From: Verrucomicrobiota bacterium
GTDB taxonomy: Bacteria > Verrucomicrobiota > Verrucomicrobiia > Verrucomicrobiales > DEV007
Assembly: GCA_027618625.1 (NCBI GenBank)
Contig: JAQCER010000008.1
Coordinates: 1-16,067 of the forward strand
Length of the DNA stretch: 16,067 nucleotides
Direction: 5' to 3'
In this document: positions 6,835 to 13,442 of the stretch, in pieces
How positions within the stretch are numbered: position 1 is the first letter of the stretch
How the letters are laid out: the number at the start of each line of letters is the position of its first letter
Translations under genes and position numbers: made by a program
The notes under the pieces: generated by a model
Seen by the model: only the letters and a program-made list of their open reading frames with translations
Told to the model about the DNA's origin: nothing
Databases searched by the model: none

Positions 6835-7046
6835 ACCGCACCCCTTTCCGATCGTCTTGCATCGAGTGCGTTCAGTTCGTGACGCACCTGTGCGACCGCT
6901 GCCTTGCGGAAAAGTCGTACACGGCCCGCGTATGCTGCCGGACGAATGTGATGCCGAGTACGAAGGACGTACTCGACGCGATGCAACGGTTCGCCAATCT
7001 CTTGGACGATCCGTCCTATCGTGACCAACTTAGGTGGATAGTTCAT
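6831..7046 (-). CDS. Small DNA-binding protein (winged HTH, MerR-like), 71 residues, first gene of the replication operon
   Basis: The sequence 'LVTIGRIVQEIGEPLHRVEYVLRTRHHIRPAAYAGRVRLFRKAAVAQVRHEL' fits a MerR-type winged HTH: two short helices, a recognition helix ('RVEYVLRTR'), a wing with 'GRVRLF', and a final helix. The ATG has a near-ideal SD (AAGGAGGT) 9 nt upstream. It is the first gene of the tightly packed leftward set; its stop overlaps the start of the next HTH gene by 4 nt (ATGA). It lies beside the CCTGAACGC repeats at 7083-7182, which are candidate binding sites for this protein or the next (inference). Confidence 0.8.
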   Translation of the reverse strand: MNYPPKLVTIGRIVQEIGEPLHRVEYVLRTRHHIRPAAYAGRVRLFRKAAVAQVRHELNALDARRSERGAV

Positions 7047-7082
7047 GTTTCCCGCACCTCCTTTCTAAAAGGATGCAGAAAA

Positions 7083-7182
7083 CCTGAACGCAGAACGGCA
7101 ACGATTTACGTAATCCGTTGCGTAACAAGGAGTTACATTTTTACAAAAACCTGAACGCGCCCTGAACGCGCCCGGAACGGGT
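7083..7182. promoter_or_regulatory. CCTGAACGC direct repeats upstream of the replication operon (operator or origin candidate)
   Basis: CCTGAACGC occurs at 7083-7091, 7150-7158 and 7161-7169. The last two are part of a tandem 11-bp unit CCTGAACGCGC (7150-7160, 7161-7171), followed by a degenerate third unit (7172-7182). The palindrome TTACGTAA lies between them at 7106-7113. One-turn spacing puts the units on the same face of the helix, as in iterons or operators. I could not place a confident -35/-10 pair. Confidence 0.55.
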
Positions 7183-7183
7183 T

Positions 7184-8518
7184 CTAAACGGATTTCGCCT
7201 TGCGTCCGATGATGCTTCTCATTTTGTCAGCCATATCGTCGTTGCGTTGATCGGCGATTAAATCGTTGAGATCTTCCTGCGTATCGCGTTTCGGAGTCTT
7301 GATAATGGGGTATTTCCTTCGAAACTTCTTGTAGGATTTGCTTGATTCCAATGACGTAACATAAACTCGCTCTTTGTACTTCGACCAGATAATTTCCACT
7401 ATTTGTTTAGAAGTCATCGCCTGCAGTAATTCCGGATTTTTCTCATACTCAAGCCAAAGTCTCAAAAACAGATTACTAACCTCGCCGTTCGCTCGCTTGG
7501 TCCGTTTTTCGGAATTCTCGCCAGTACTTTCACTTTGATCCTTTTCCGATAAGCCGACCAAGACGACCTTATTGCCGACGTCCACGTCGGCGGACCCTTC
7601 TGCCGACAAAGGCGAGATGTCAGTGGCTCGAGGCAATGTCGCATTTGCGTCGCCGATCGCCAGTAAAAGATCAATAGCGTAAACCGAAGCCGACGACAGA
7701 TCCGTAATCACGGAGTACCAATGCGTCGGCGGGTCGGGAATTTTTGCAAGATCGTCTAATAGGACGCCACTCTCACCTTGCAACCGTAATTTCGGCAAGG
7801 CATCAAGCGGCACACTAGTTCTTCCGTTCCAGGCGAACTTACTGGCGACTAGGGGCGAGCCAGGGATTCGTTGCCAAGCTATTTCGAACAAGGCATTAAC
7901 CCACATATCCCGATTGTCAACGGCGTCGAAACCGCCAAGCCAATCTCGCCACACAACGCGGTTCACTTCGACCGGTAAGCCAACGAGGCACTGCCCCGCA
8001 TCGGTAGCCGTCGAATCAAATAACCCGTAAGTTACCTCCTGATGTTTTGGCGAACCATTTGCGTAGACGGAATACTGCCCAAATACTTCTGATCCAATTG
8101 GGAGCGATCTTCCGGCAGGAAGCACAATCGGCTTACCTTTGGGTTCACATGCCGGCGTGTCGCCAACGCTCAGATCGCGAGAACAGCTGCCAACGTCTAA
8201 ATCCAAATCAGGTCGCCCCCGCGGCTGTCGGTGTAATCCGCGGCCGAATGCAACAATCACCTTATCGTCGGTTTCCCATAAGTCTGGCAGGTCTGGCGTC
8301 TTAGCCCCTCCAGGGACGATGACAAATTGCTTGAGAACGCACGTCAGTTGGACGTGGTGGCGGGCAGCAGCATTAGTAAACCGTTCCCGTAGACGTTGAA
8401 GCGATTTCCGCCACACGGTGGACTGAACAGTGCCAAGCGGGTTAAACCGTTTCGAAACGTCATGAGTCACCCGTATCAAGGGTAAATCCGAATCCTGTCC
8501 ACCCAATTTGGAAGGCAT
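7184..8518 (-). CDS. Unrecognised 444-residue protein
   Basis: I do not recognise this protein. It has no signal peptide and no clear membrane segment. The first ~120 residues are basic ('RKSLQRLRERF') with 'DDKVIVAFGRGLH'. The middle is a mixed alpha/beta region with many Trp and Gly ('NRVVWRDWLGGFDAVD', 'THWYSVITDLSS'). After a hydrophilic linker near 335-350 ('ESTGENSEKRTKRAN') a basic helical tail follows, 'MTSKQIVEIIWSKYKERVYV ... YKKFRRKYP', which may bind nucleic acid. The ATG has AGGA about 9 nt upstream. It is convergent with nothing and co-oriented with the replication operon, ending directly at the 11-bp repeats. Being an accessory gene between a replication module and a tRNA/integrase it may be cargo, defence or regulation; the sequence does not decide. 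Confidence 0.75.
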   Translation of the reverse strand: MPSKLGGQDSDLPLIRVTHDVSKRFNPLGTVQSTVWRKSLQRLRERFTNAAARHHVQLTCVLKQFVIVPGGAKTPDLPDLWETDDKVIVAFGRGLHRQPRGRPDLDLDVGSCSRDLSVGDTPACEPKGKPIVLPAGRSLPIGSEVFGQYSVYANGSPKHQEVTYGLFDSTATDAGQCLVGLPVEVNRVVWRDWLGGFDAVDNRDMWVNALFEIAWQRIPGSPLVASKFAWNGRTSVPLDALPKLRLQGESGVLLDDLAKIPDPPTHWYSVITDLSSASVYAIDLLLAIGDANATLPRATDISPLSAEGSADVDVGNKVVLVGLSEKDQSESTGENSEKRTKRANGEVSNLFLRLWLEYEKNPELLQAMTSKQIVEIIWSKYKERVYVTSLESSKSYKKFRRKYPIIKTPKRDTQEDLNDLIADQRNDDMADKMRSIIGRKAKSV

Positions 8519-8954
8519 CGCGTCGATTCCTATTTAGGCTCCCGAAACGAAACGGTGGCAATGTGAGTCAGGGTGTCCAGCCTTTCAGTGGCATAACCCT
8601 ATTCCGCCTCGCAATTGTATTCACGATCGAGACATCAAGAATAACACGCGACACCACATCGGATCGTGTTTGCTCCGATGAAGTCGTGGCGTTTCCGCTT
8701 AGGACGTTTCTGTCCTGATACCTACCTTTAGGATGGGACTGCTTAGCGGCGATAACCGGCAACCAAAAACTGTGGACATACTGTGGACACTTGGGGTCGT
8801 TTTGAGGCATTCCGGGGCACAGTTGGCGGAATTGCGACAGAAAAAGAACGGCGTGTCACCTGCAGAAATAAGCGGAAAACAGCCTATTTCTGCTAAAGAA
8901 CCTTGTGAAGGCGCCGGAAAACAGCTTGTTTTCACGGCATTCACAGGAAGAAAA
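8519..8954. other. AT-richer intergenic region with several repeats
   Basis: No convincing gene is seen between the 444-residue gene and the tRNA terminator. The region contains the tandem 11-mer ACTGTGGACAY at 8769-8779 and 8780-8790, the inverted repeat GCAGAAATA/TATTTCTGC (8862-8870, 8885-8893), the direct repeat CGGAAAACAGC (8873-8883, 8915-8925), and a 7-bp hairpin GAAAACA-GCT-TGTTTTC (8917-8933). Short open frames here cross the tRNA or lack an SD. Confidence 0.6.
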
Positions 8955-8989
8955 CCTAAAAAACGCTTGTTTTTCAGGTTGTTTTTAGG
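8946..8989 (-). terminator. Intrinsic terminator after the tRNA gene
   Basis: On the minus strand, directly after the tRNA 3' end, CCTAAAAAC pairs with GTTTTTTAGG and is followed by TTTTCTT. The stem is AT-rich but long, and the T-run is in the right place. Confidence 0.7.
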
Positions 8990-9063
8990 TAGCGGAGGAG
9001 GGATTCGAACCCCCGACACGCGGATTATGATTCCGCTGCTCTAACCGACTGAGCTACTCCGCC
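8990..9063 (-). tRNA. tRNA with anticodon CAT (elongator tRNA-Met most likely)
   Basis: A 74-nt cloverleaf can be drawn by hand: acceptor GGCGGAG/CTCCGCT with a G-T first pair, T8-A9, D stem GCTC/GAGC, anticodon stem GCGGA/TCCGC with loop ATCATAA (anticodon CAT), T stem GGGGG/CCCTC with loop TTCGAAT, and discriminator A. CCA is not encoded. The first base pair is not the unpaired C1 of initiator tRNA and the anticodon stem lacks its three G-C pairs, so it is not tRNA-fMet. Elongator Met is preferred; tRNA-Ile with a modified CAT anticodon cannot be fully excluded. The integrase gene begins 138 nt from its 5' end, divergently. Confidence 0.93.
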
Positions 9064-9093
9064 GCAACCCTTGTTTTATAGGGTCATTTCAAC

Positions 9094-9193
9094 TTTTCGC
9101 GAAACGGTGTAAAATCCGACTACACCCTTTACTACACCCTTGGCCCTGGCAGGCCGACTACCGGGTGTAGACTACACCCTTTTCGCGAAGGAG
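9094..9193 (+). promoter_or_regulatory. Integrase control region: ACTACACCCTT repeats, dyad and flanking TTTTCGCGAA pair
   Basis: ACTACACCCTT occurs at 9119-9129, 9131-9141 and 9171-9181. The last copy forms a perfect dyad with GGGTGTAG (9163-9170), giving GGGTGTAG-A-CTACACCC at 9163-9179. TTTTCGCGAA occurs at 9094-9103 and 9180-9189, bracketing the set. The integrase SD (GGAG, 9190-9193) follows at once. These are likely repressor or integrase arm-type sites (inference). Confidence 0.6.
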
Positions 9194-9201
9194 TCGAAGT
9201 A

Positions 9202-10365
9202 GTGAAAATAGCGGCCAAATCGTCGCCAGGCAAGGCCAAGGCGTCAACGAAGAAGTTCCCACTTACTGCTCACAGGGGAGCGAACCAGTGGGTCAAGAAG
9301 ATTCGAGGCAAGCAGTATTACTTCGGCAAACTCGACGACCCCGACTCGGCGTTGAAGCGGTACCTAAGTGAACGGGACGATTTGGCGGCAGGACGGAAGC
9401 CACGAACTACCAGCGACGCCAGCGGAGCTGCCATCCTGCTGGTTTTAGTGAACCAGTTCCTGACGTTCAAACGTCAACTAGTCGCCTCAGGCGAATTGAA
9501 AAACCGAACGTTTCAAGACTATCACGAGGCCTGCACTTTACTGCTGGCAGGGATCGACAAAAGTCGTTTAGTCGAAGATCTCGACTCCGACGATTTCCTC
9601 CATTTGAGGTCCACTATCTCTAAAAATGTGGGACCGGTTTCTACGAGCAACCGAATACGGCAAATCCGGATGATATTTAAGTTCGCTTACGATCAGGGCC
9701 TCATCGATAAGCCGATTCGATACGGGCAGGGATTCAACGCTCCACGAAAGCAGGTGATGCGTCTTGATAGGCAGAAGATCGGCAGCCGGATGTTGGAACG
9801 GCACGAGATCATTCAGCTCATGGATGCGTCTCCCCCGATTATGCGTGCGATGATTTTGTTGGGACTAAACGCCGGATTTGGGAACCACGACGTCGGGTTG
9901 CTGCCAAGACGTGTTATTGACGTAACACGAGGCTGGATTACGTGGCCAAGACCAAAGACGAGCATTGAGCGAAAAGCACCCCTTTGGCCAGAAACGATCG
10001 AGGCACTCAATAAGGCTGATCCTCTCCGTCCCAAGCCAGTGAGCGAATCGCTGGACGAACTCTTTTTTCTCACTCGACAGGGTGATTCTTGGTACAAAGA
10101 TTCGAAAGCAACTCCGCTATCGGCTGAATTCAGGAAGTTGCTTAATAAGACCGGACTTTACCGCAGGGGGCTCGGCTTTTACTCGCTCCGGCGTACGTTC
10201 GAAACGATTGCAGGGAGTACTGGCGATCAAATCGCGACGAATTTAATTATGGGGCACGCCGACCAGAGTATGGCGGCGGTTTACCGGCAGCGAGTAGACG
10301 ACGAACGACTTCTAAAAGTCTCGACCCACGTGCACGATTGGTTATTTTTGGAGAAAAATTCATGA
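9202..10365 (+). CDS. Tyrosine recombinase (integrase), planctomycete-type
   Basis: A 387-residue site-specific recombinase. Residues 1-70 form a basic arm-binding region ('RGANQWVKKIRGKQYYFGKLDD'). Residues ~80-170 are the helical core-binding domain. Residues ~195-385 are the catalytic domain, with Lys K252 ('PRPKT'), R330 ('SLRRTFET'), H352 ('MGH') and the nucleophile Y361 ('VYRQR'). The first catalytic Arg is not visible: the usual 'TGLR..E' is 'LNAGFGNHD'; and the His of H-x-L-R is Tyr. These changes are typical of a group I associate with planctomycetes. The start is GTG with GGAG 8 nt upstream. It is full length. The tRNA beside it is a candidate attachment target. It most likely moved this or a neighbouring element, and the excisionase-like HTH protein could be its partner. 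Confidence 0.93.
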   Translation: MKIAAKSSPGKAKASTKKFPLTAHRGANQWVKKIRGKQYYFGKLDDPDSALKRYLSERDDLAAGRKPRTTSDASGAAILLVLVNQFLTFKRQLVASGELKNRTFQDYHEACTLLLAGIDKSRLVEDLDSDDFLHLRSTISKNVGPVSTSNRIRQIRMIFKFAYDQGLIDKPIRYGQGFNAPRKQVMRLDRQKIGSRMLERHEIIQLMDASPPIMRAMILLGLNAGFGNHDVGLLPRRVIDVTRGWITWPRPKTSIERKAPLWPETIEALNKADPLRPKPVSESLDELFFLTRQGDSWYKDSKATPLSAEFRKLLNKTGLYRRGLGFYSLRRTFETIAGSTGDQIATNLIMGHADQSMAAVYRQRVDDERLLKVSTHVHDWLFLEKNS

Positions 10366-10524
10366 CTAAATTCGCACAACAGCTTTCAACAGATTATTGA
10401 TGTGCTGCTGTGCCTCGCGGGCAAGGTGGTCAACCGTCAGCGCCCAAGCTCTTGCCGTGAAGCCCTGTAAGGTCCTTGGCTGCATCGCTCCGGCGAACTG
10501 CGAGCGGTCAACACGGCTGACGCT

Positions 10525-11028
10525 GGGCCGAAAATGTTCGAGGCAGAGGAAATTCGGCTGCTCATGGCGGCCGCCGATCCGGTCATGAGAGCCATGATTC
10601 TCTTGGCAATCAATTGCGGGTACGGCAACCACGACGTGGGGCAACTTCCGCGGAGCGTCGTCGACCTCGAATCCGGCTGGATCACGTGGCCGCGCCCGAA
10701 AACCCGAGTCGAGCGTCGGGCACCCCTGTGGCCGGAGACGGTCGAGGCGATGCGAAGCGCAATTCCGCTGCGTCCCAAACCGAAGGCCCCTGAGGACGAG
10801 AGGTTCTTTTTCCTGACGCGTACGGGAACCCCATGGCACAAGGATTCTGAAACGTTCATTTCGGGACCGCTATCTCAGGCGTTCCGGAAGTTACTGGGTA
10901 AGACCAAGCTACACCGCCCTGGGAACGGATTCTATTCGTTCCGCCGCACATTTGAGACCATTGCCGGAGAAAATGGCGATCAAGTGGCAGTCGACCGAAT
11001 TATGGGACATGCCGACAATTCGATGGCC
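10525..11028 (+). pseudogene. Second tyrosine recombinase, truncated at both ends
   Basis: From about 10525 the frame reads 'MFEAEEIRLLM...AINCGYGNHDVGQLP...TWPRPKTRVERRAPLWPET', closely paralleling residues ~197 onward of the intact integrase. The Arg-containing 'FRRTFETIAG' and the His of 'IMGH' are present. The similarity stops at 'HADNSMAA', exactly where the intact copy has V-Y, so the catalytic Tyr and C terminus are lost. The N-terminal ~195 residues are also absent: the 160 bp upstream carry stops and no recognisable integrase N terminus. It has more G+C-rich codons than the intact copy, so it is a diverged paralogue rather than a recent duplicate. It cannot be a working recombinase. 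Confidence 0.88.
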
Positions 11029-11069
11029 GCAACTTCCAGATCCTGGAACCGCTCGATTTCCTGGCCGAG
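11029..11069 (+). mobile_element. 41-bp internal fragment of an IS91-type transposase gene
   Basis: This stretch matches 15394-15434 inside the intact IS91 transposase at 38 of 41 bases. The three differences are all third-position silent changes in the frame RNFQILEPLDFLAE. It begins at the exact point where the second integrase loses homology. It is a relic of a different, diverged IS91 copy. The bases after it (11070-11140) encode 'EQLLDDQDEFVRSVVEVELEAVA' in another frame, of unknown origin. Confidence 0.75.
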
Positions 11070-11189
11070 AGCAGCTGCTCGACGACCAAGACGAATTCGT
11101 GCGGTCGGTCGTGGAAGTCGAACTCGAAGCTGTGGCTTGACTCATCGGGACTTGGCGGTGCGAGCCGTCGCCCTGTGGGTTTCGAGTGG

Positions 11190-12008
11190 CTATTTGCCCT
11201 CACTGACGAAGAATAGCGGTTGGCCATATTGCGACACTCCGAAATCTCGGATCGCTTGCTCCGCTTCGGGGGAGATCAGGAAGTCGGCAAAGCGACGAGC
11301 GGCTTCGTGGCGTACGTGGGGGTGCTTCCGTGAATTGACAATGATGACCGAGTAGTCATTCCTCAGCAGGGGGTCGCTTTCGACAGCAATCTCCAGACTG
11401 ATCCCCGACCGTTGGGCAAGAAACGTCGCTCGGTCACTCAGAGTGTAGGCACCTTTCTGGTCGCTCATGCGGAGTGCCTCTGCCATCCCGGCTCCAGCCT
11501 GAATGTACCATTTTCCAACGGGTTGAACGCCTGCTTTATTCCAGATCGCCTTTTCCTTCAGGTGCGTGCCAGATTCGTCCCCTCTTGAGACAAATGGCGT
11601 GGCGGTCTGAGCAATCTGGCGGAAGGCATCCGCAACCGAGGTTGACTCGCTGATCTGTGCAGGACCGGCTTCCGGCCTGACCAGAATGAAGTCGTTGTAC
11701 ATCACGAGTCGCCGCTCGTCTCCGTACCCTTGATTCATGAAATCCTGTTCCGCATCAGCAGCATGTGTCAGCAATGCATCCGCATCGCCACGGCGACCGA
11801 GTTCGAGGGCCTGTCCACTCCCCACGGCGATCACCTTGACCGTGATGCCGGTCTCTTCCTCGAACATCGGGATCAGCACGTCCAGTAAGCCGCTGTCACG
11901 AGTGCTGGTCGTCGTGGCCAGAGTCAGAGTCCGCTTTGCATCCTGTTTTTGTGAACATCCGGCAAAGGCCAAAAAGAAGATGGCAGCGATCAGGCATTTC
12001 CGCATCAT
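11190..12008 (-). CDS. tupA: Tungstate ABC transporter substrate-binding lipoprotein TupA
   Basis: A 272-residue periplasmic binding protein that captures tungstate (related members take molybdate). The N terminus is a lipoprotein signal, MMRKCLIAAIFFLAFAGC, with the lipidated Cys at 18. The mature part starts with the family hallmark 'LATTTSTRDSGLLDVL', where the Thr/Ser cluster binds the oxyanion. 'VSRGDESGTHLKE' and 'GAYTLSDRATFL' are further TupA signatures. Its ATG has AGGAG about 9 nt upstream. It is the last gene of the operon, 19 bp after tupC; in most known operons tupA comes first. Length is normal. Tungstate rather than molybdate is a family-based assignment. Confidence 0.93.
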   Translation of the reverse strand: MMRKCLIAAIFFLAFAGCSQKQDAKRTLTLATTTSTRDSGLLDVLIPMFEEETGITVKVIAVGSGQALELGRRGDADALLTHAADAEQDFMNQGYGDERRLVMYNDFILVRPEAGPAQISESTSVADAFRQIAQTATPFVSRGDESGTHLKEKAIWNKAGVQPVGKWYIQAGAGMAEALRMSDQKGAYTLSDRATFLAQRSGISLEIAVESDPLLRNDYSVIIVNSRKHPHVRHEAARRFADFLISPEAEQAIRDFGVSQYGQPLFFVSEGK

Positions 12009-12027
12009 CGTTTCTCACTCCTGAAGA

Positions 12028-12759
12028 TCAGTAGATCATTCGTCCCTGCACGAAATCAGCAGTGCGAGGATCGGCGGGACGCTCGAAGAACTCGGTTGAC
12101 GGTGCGAACTCGGCCAGTTGTCCGTTCAGAAGGAGTCCGGTGCGTGTTGCTACACGTCGGGCCTGAAACAGATTGTGAGTTGCCCACACAATGCTCATTC
12201 CTCGGTCTCGTTGCCGTTCCTGAATCGTGTCCTCCACGAGTGCGACATGGGCGGGATCGAGATTGGCGGTCGGCTCATCGAGCAGCAATATGTCCGGTTC
12301 TATGACCAGTGCCCTTGCCAATGCCACAAGTTGCGTTTGCCCTCCCGAAAGCGTCCGTGCCGACTGCGATGCCAACTTCAGGAGACCGAGACGGTCGAGC
12401 ATAGCGTCCACGATTTGAGAGATTCCTTTGGCATTCCGCAGGCGTAGACCGTATTCCACATTGAATCGTACCGTGCCTGCGAGCAGCAGAGGACGCTGAT
12501 GAACGAGAGTGATGCGGCGAATGGTCTTCAACGGAAGGTCGGCGGAATTTAGCGATCCACCGTCAAAGCGGACTTCCCCGGTGTCGGGGGACTCCAACCC
12601 TGCCAGCAGACCGAGGAGCGTGCTTTTCCCTGCTCCGGTCGGCCCCAGCAACCCGATGACTTCCCCACGTTCGATGGTCAAAGTCGGGATGTGCAGCGTG
12701 AAGGCCGCTCCGTGGCTCTTCTGGACTTCCTTCAATTGGTACAGCGGGACATCGCTCAT
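12028..12759 (-). CDS. tupC: Tungstate ABC transporter ATP-binding protein TupC
   Basis: A 243-residue ABC ATPase on the cytoplasmic side of the tungstate importer. Walker A 'GPTGAGKST' is at 39-47, Q-loop Q88, signature 'LSGGQ' 137-141, Walker B 'LLLDEP' 158-163 and switch His H195. The open frame extends 206 codons upstream, but that extension lies antisense-free over tupB in another frame and has no ABC content. The ATG at 12759 overlaps the tupB stop by ATGA, so translation is coupled. All catalytic residues are present, so the protein should be active. Confidence 0.93.
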   Translation of the reverse strand: MSDVPLYQLKEVQKSHGAAFTLHIPTLTIERGEVIGLLGPTGAGKSTLLGLLAGLESPDTGEVRFDGGSLNSADLPLKTIRRITLVHQRPLLLAGTVRFNVEYGLRLRNAKGISQIVDAMLDRLGLLKLASQSARTLSGGQTQLVALARALVIEPDILLLDEPTANLDPAHVALVEDTIQERQRDRGMSIVWATHNLFQARRVATRTGLLLNGQLAEFAPSTEFFERPADPRTADFVQGRMIY

Positions 12760-13412
12760 GTCGGCCACCGGCCTCCGTGCAACCGGAGGATGGCCAGATT
12801 GACAAGCAGGGCGAGCAGAAGCAGTGCCCCACCCAGTGTCAGGGCCATTCCGAAATCGCCCTTGCTTGTCTCCACGACAATCGCCGTGGTGAGAACTCGT
12901 GTCTGGCCCTGAATGTTCCCTCCCACGATCAGCACGGCACCGACTTCCGAAATGCTCCTGCCGAACGCTGCCGCCACAGCCAGAACGACACCAGTTCGAG
13001 CTTCCCGCAGAATCGACCAGCGAACCTGCCACGGACTCGCCCCGAGACTCCGAAGTTGAAGCGACAATTCCGCAGGGACGCTCGCCACAAAGCTCATCGT
13101 GATCCCCACCACAAACGGCAGGGTCAGCAGCGTTTGAGCGAGGATCATCGCTTCGGGCGTAAACAGCCAGCCGAGAAACGCCAGCGGGCCGCTGCGGGAC
13201 AACATGATGTAGAGAACCAGACCGATGACAACCGGGGGCAGTGCCATCCCGGTATGGATCAGGGCGGACAACCACCGCTTTCCCCCGCTCCGAGACAGCC
13301 CCAGCCAGACTCCACATGGAATCCCCAAGAGCGCAGCGACAAGAACCGCTGTCCCCGAAACCCGCAGCGACAGCCACACAACCGACCAGAACTCCACATC
13401 GACGAAAGGCAT
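12756..13412 (-). CDS. tupB: Tungstate ABC transporter permease TupB
   Basis: A 218-residue inner-membrane permease with about five hydrophobic segments (near 10-38, 48-72, 87-110, 140-165, 188-212). The cytoplasmic coupling loop of importers is seen in 'LRSLGASPWQVRWSILREA'. 'ALPPVVIGLVLYIMLSRSGPL' is typical of TupB. It is the first gene of the operon. The ATG has GGAGAAGG just upstream. A short dyad CTCGA-TATAAT-TCGAG lies at 13427-13442, 15 bp upstream of the start, which could be part of the promoter or a regulator site. The order tupB-tupC-tupA is rearranged relative to the common tupA-B-C. Confidence 0.92.
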   Translation of the reverse strand: MPFVDVEFWSVVWLSLRVSGTAVLVAALLGIPCGVWLGLSRSGGKRWLSALIHTGMALPPVVIGLVLYIMLSRSGPLAFLGWLFTPEAMILAQTLLTLPFVVGITMSFVASVPAELSLQLRSLGASPWQVRWSILREARTGVVLAVAAAFGRSISEVGAVLIVGGNIQGQTRVLTTAIVVETSKGDFGMALTLGGALLLLALLVNLAILRLHGGRWPT

Positions 13413-13442
13413 TGCCTTCTCCGAAGCTCGATATAATTCGAG

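Noticed and set aside
8733..9044. 103-residue plus-strand frame upstream of the integrase
   Set aside because: It runs through the terminator and the tRNA gene.
10366..10839. 157-residue minus-strand frame opposite the second integrase
   Set aside because: Most of it is antisense to recognisable integrase sequence; the rest has no family or SD.
12028..13377. 449-residue reading of the ABC ATPase gene as a fusion
   Set aside because: The first 206 codons lie over tupB in a different frame and have no ABC or permease content; the ATGA overlap start at 12759 explains the gene fully.
12777..13436. 219-residue plus-strand frame opposite tupB
   Set aside because: It is composed of Gln, Arg and Pro-rich shadow sequence antisense to a well-supported permease.
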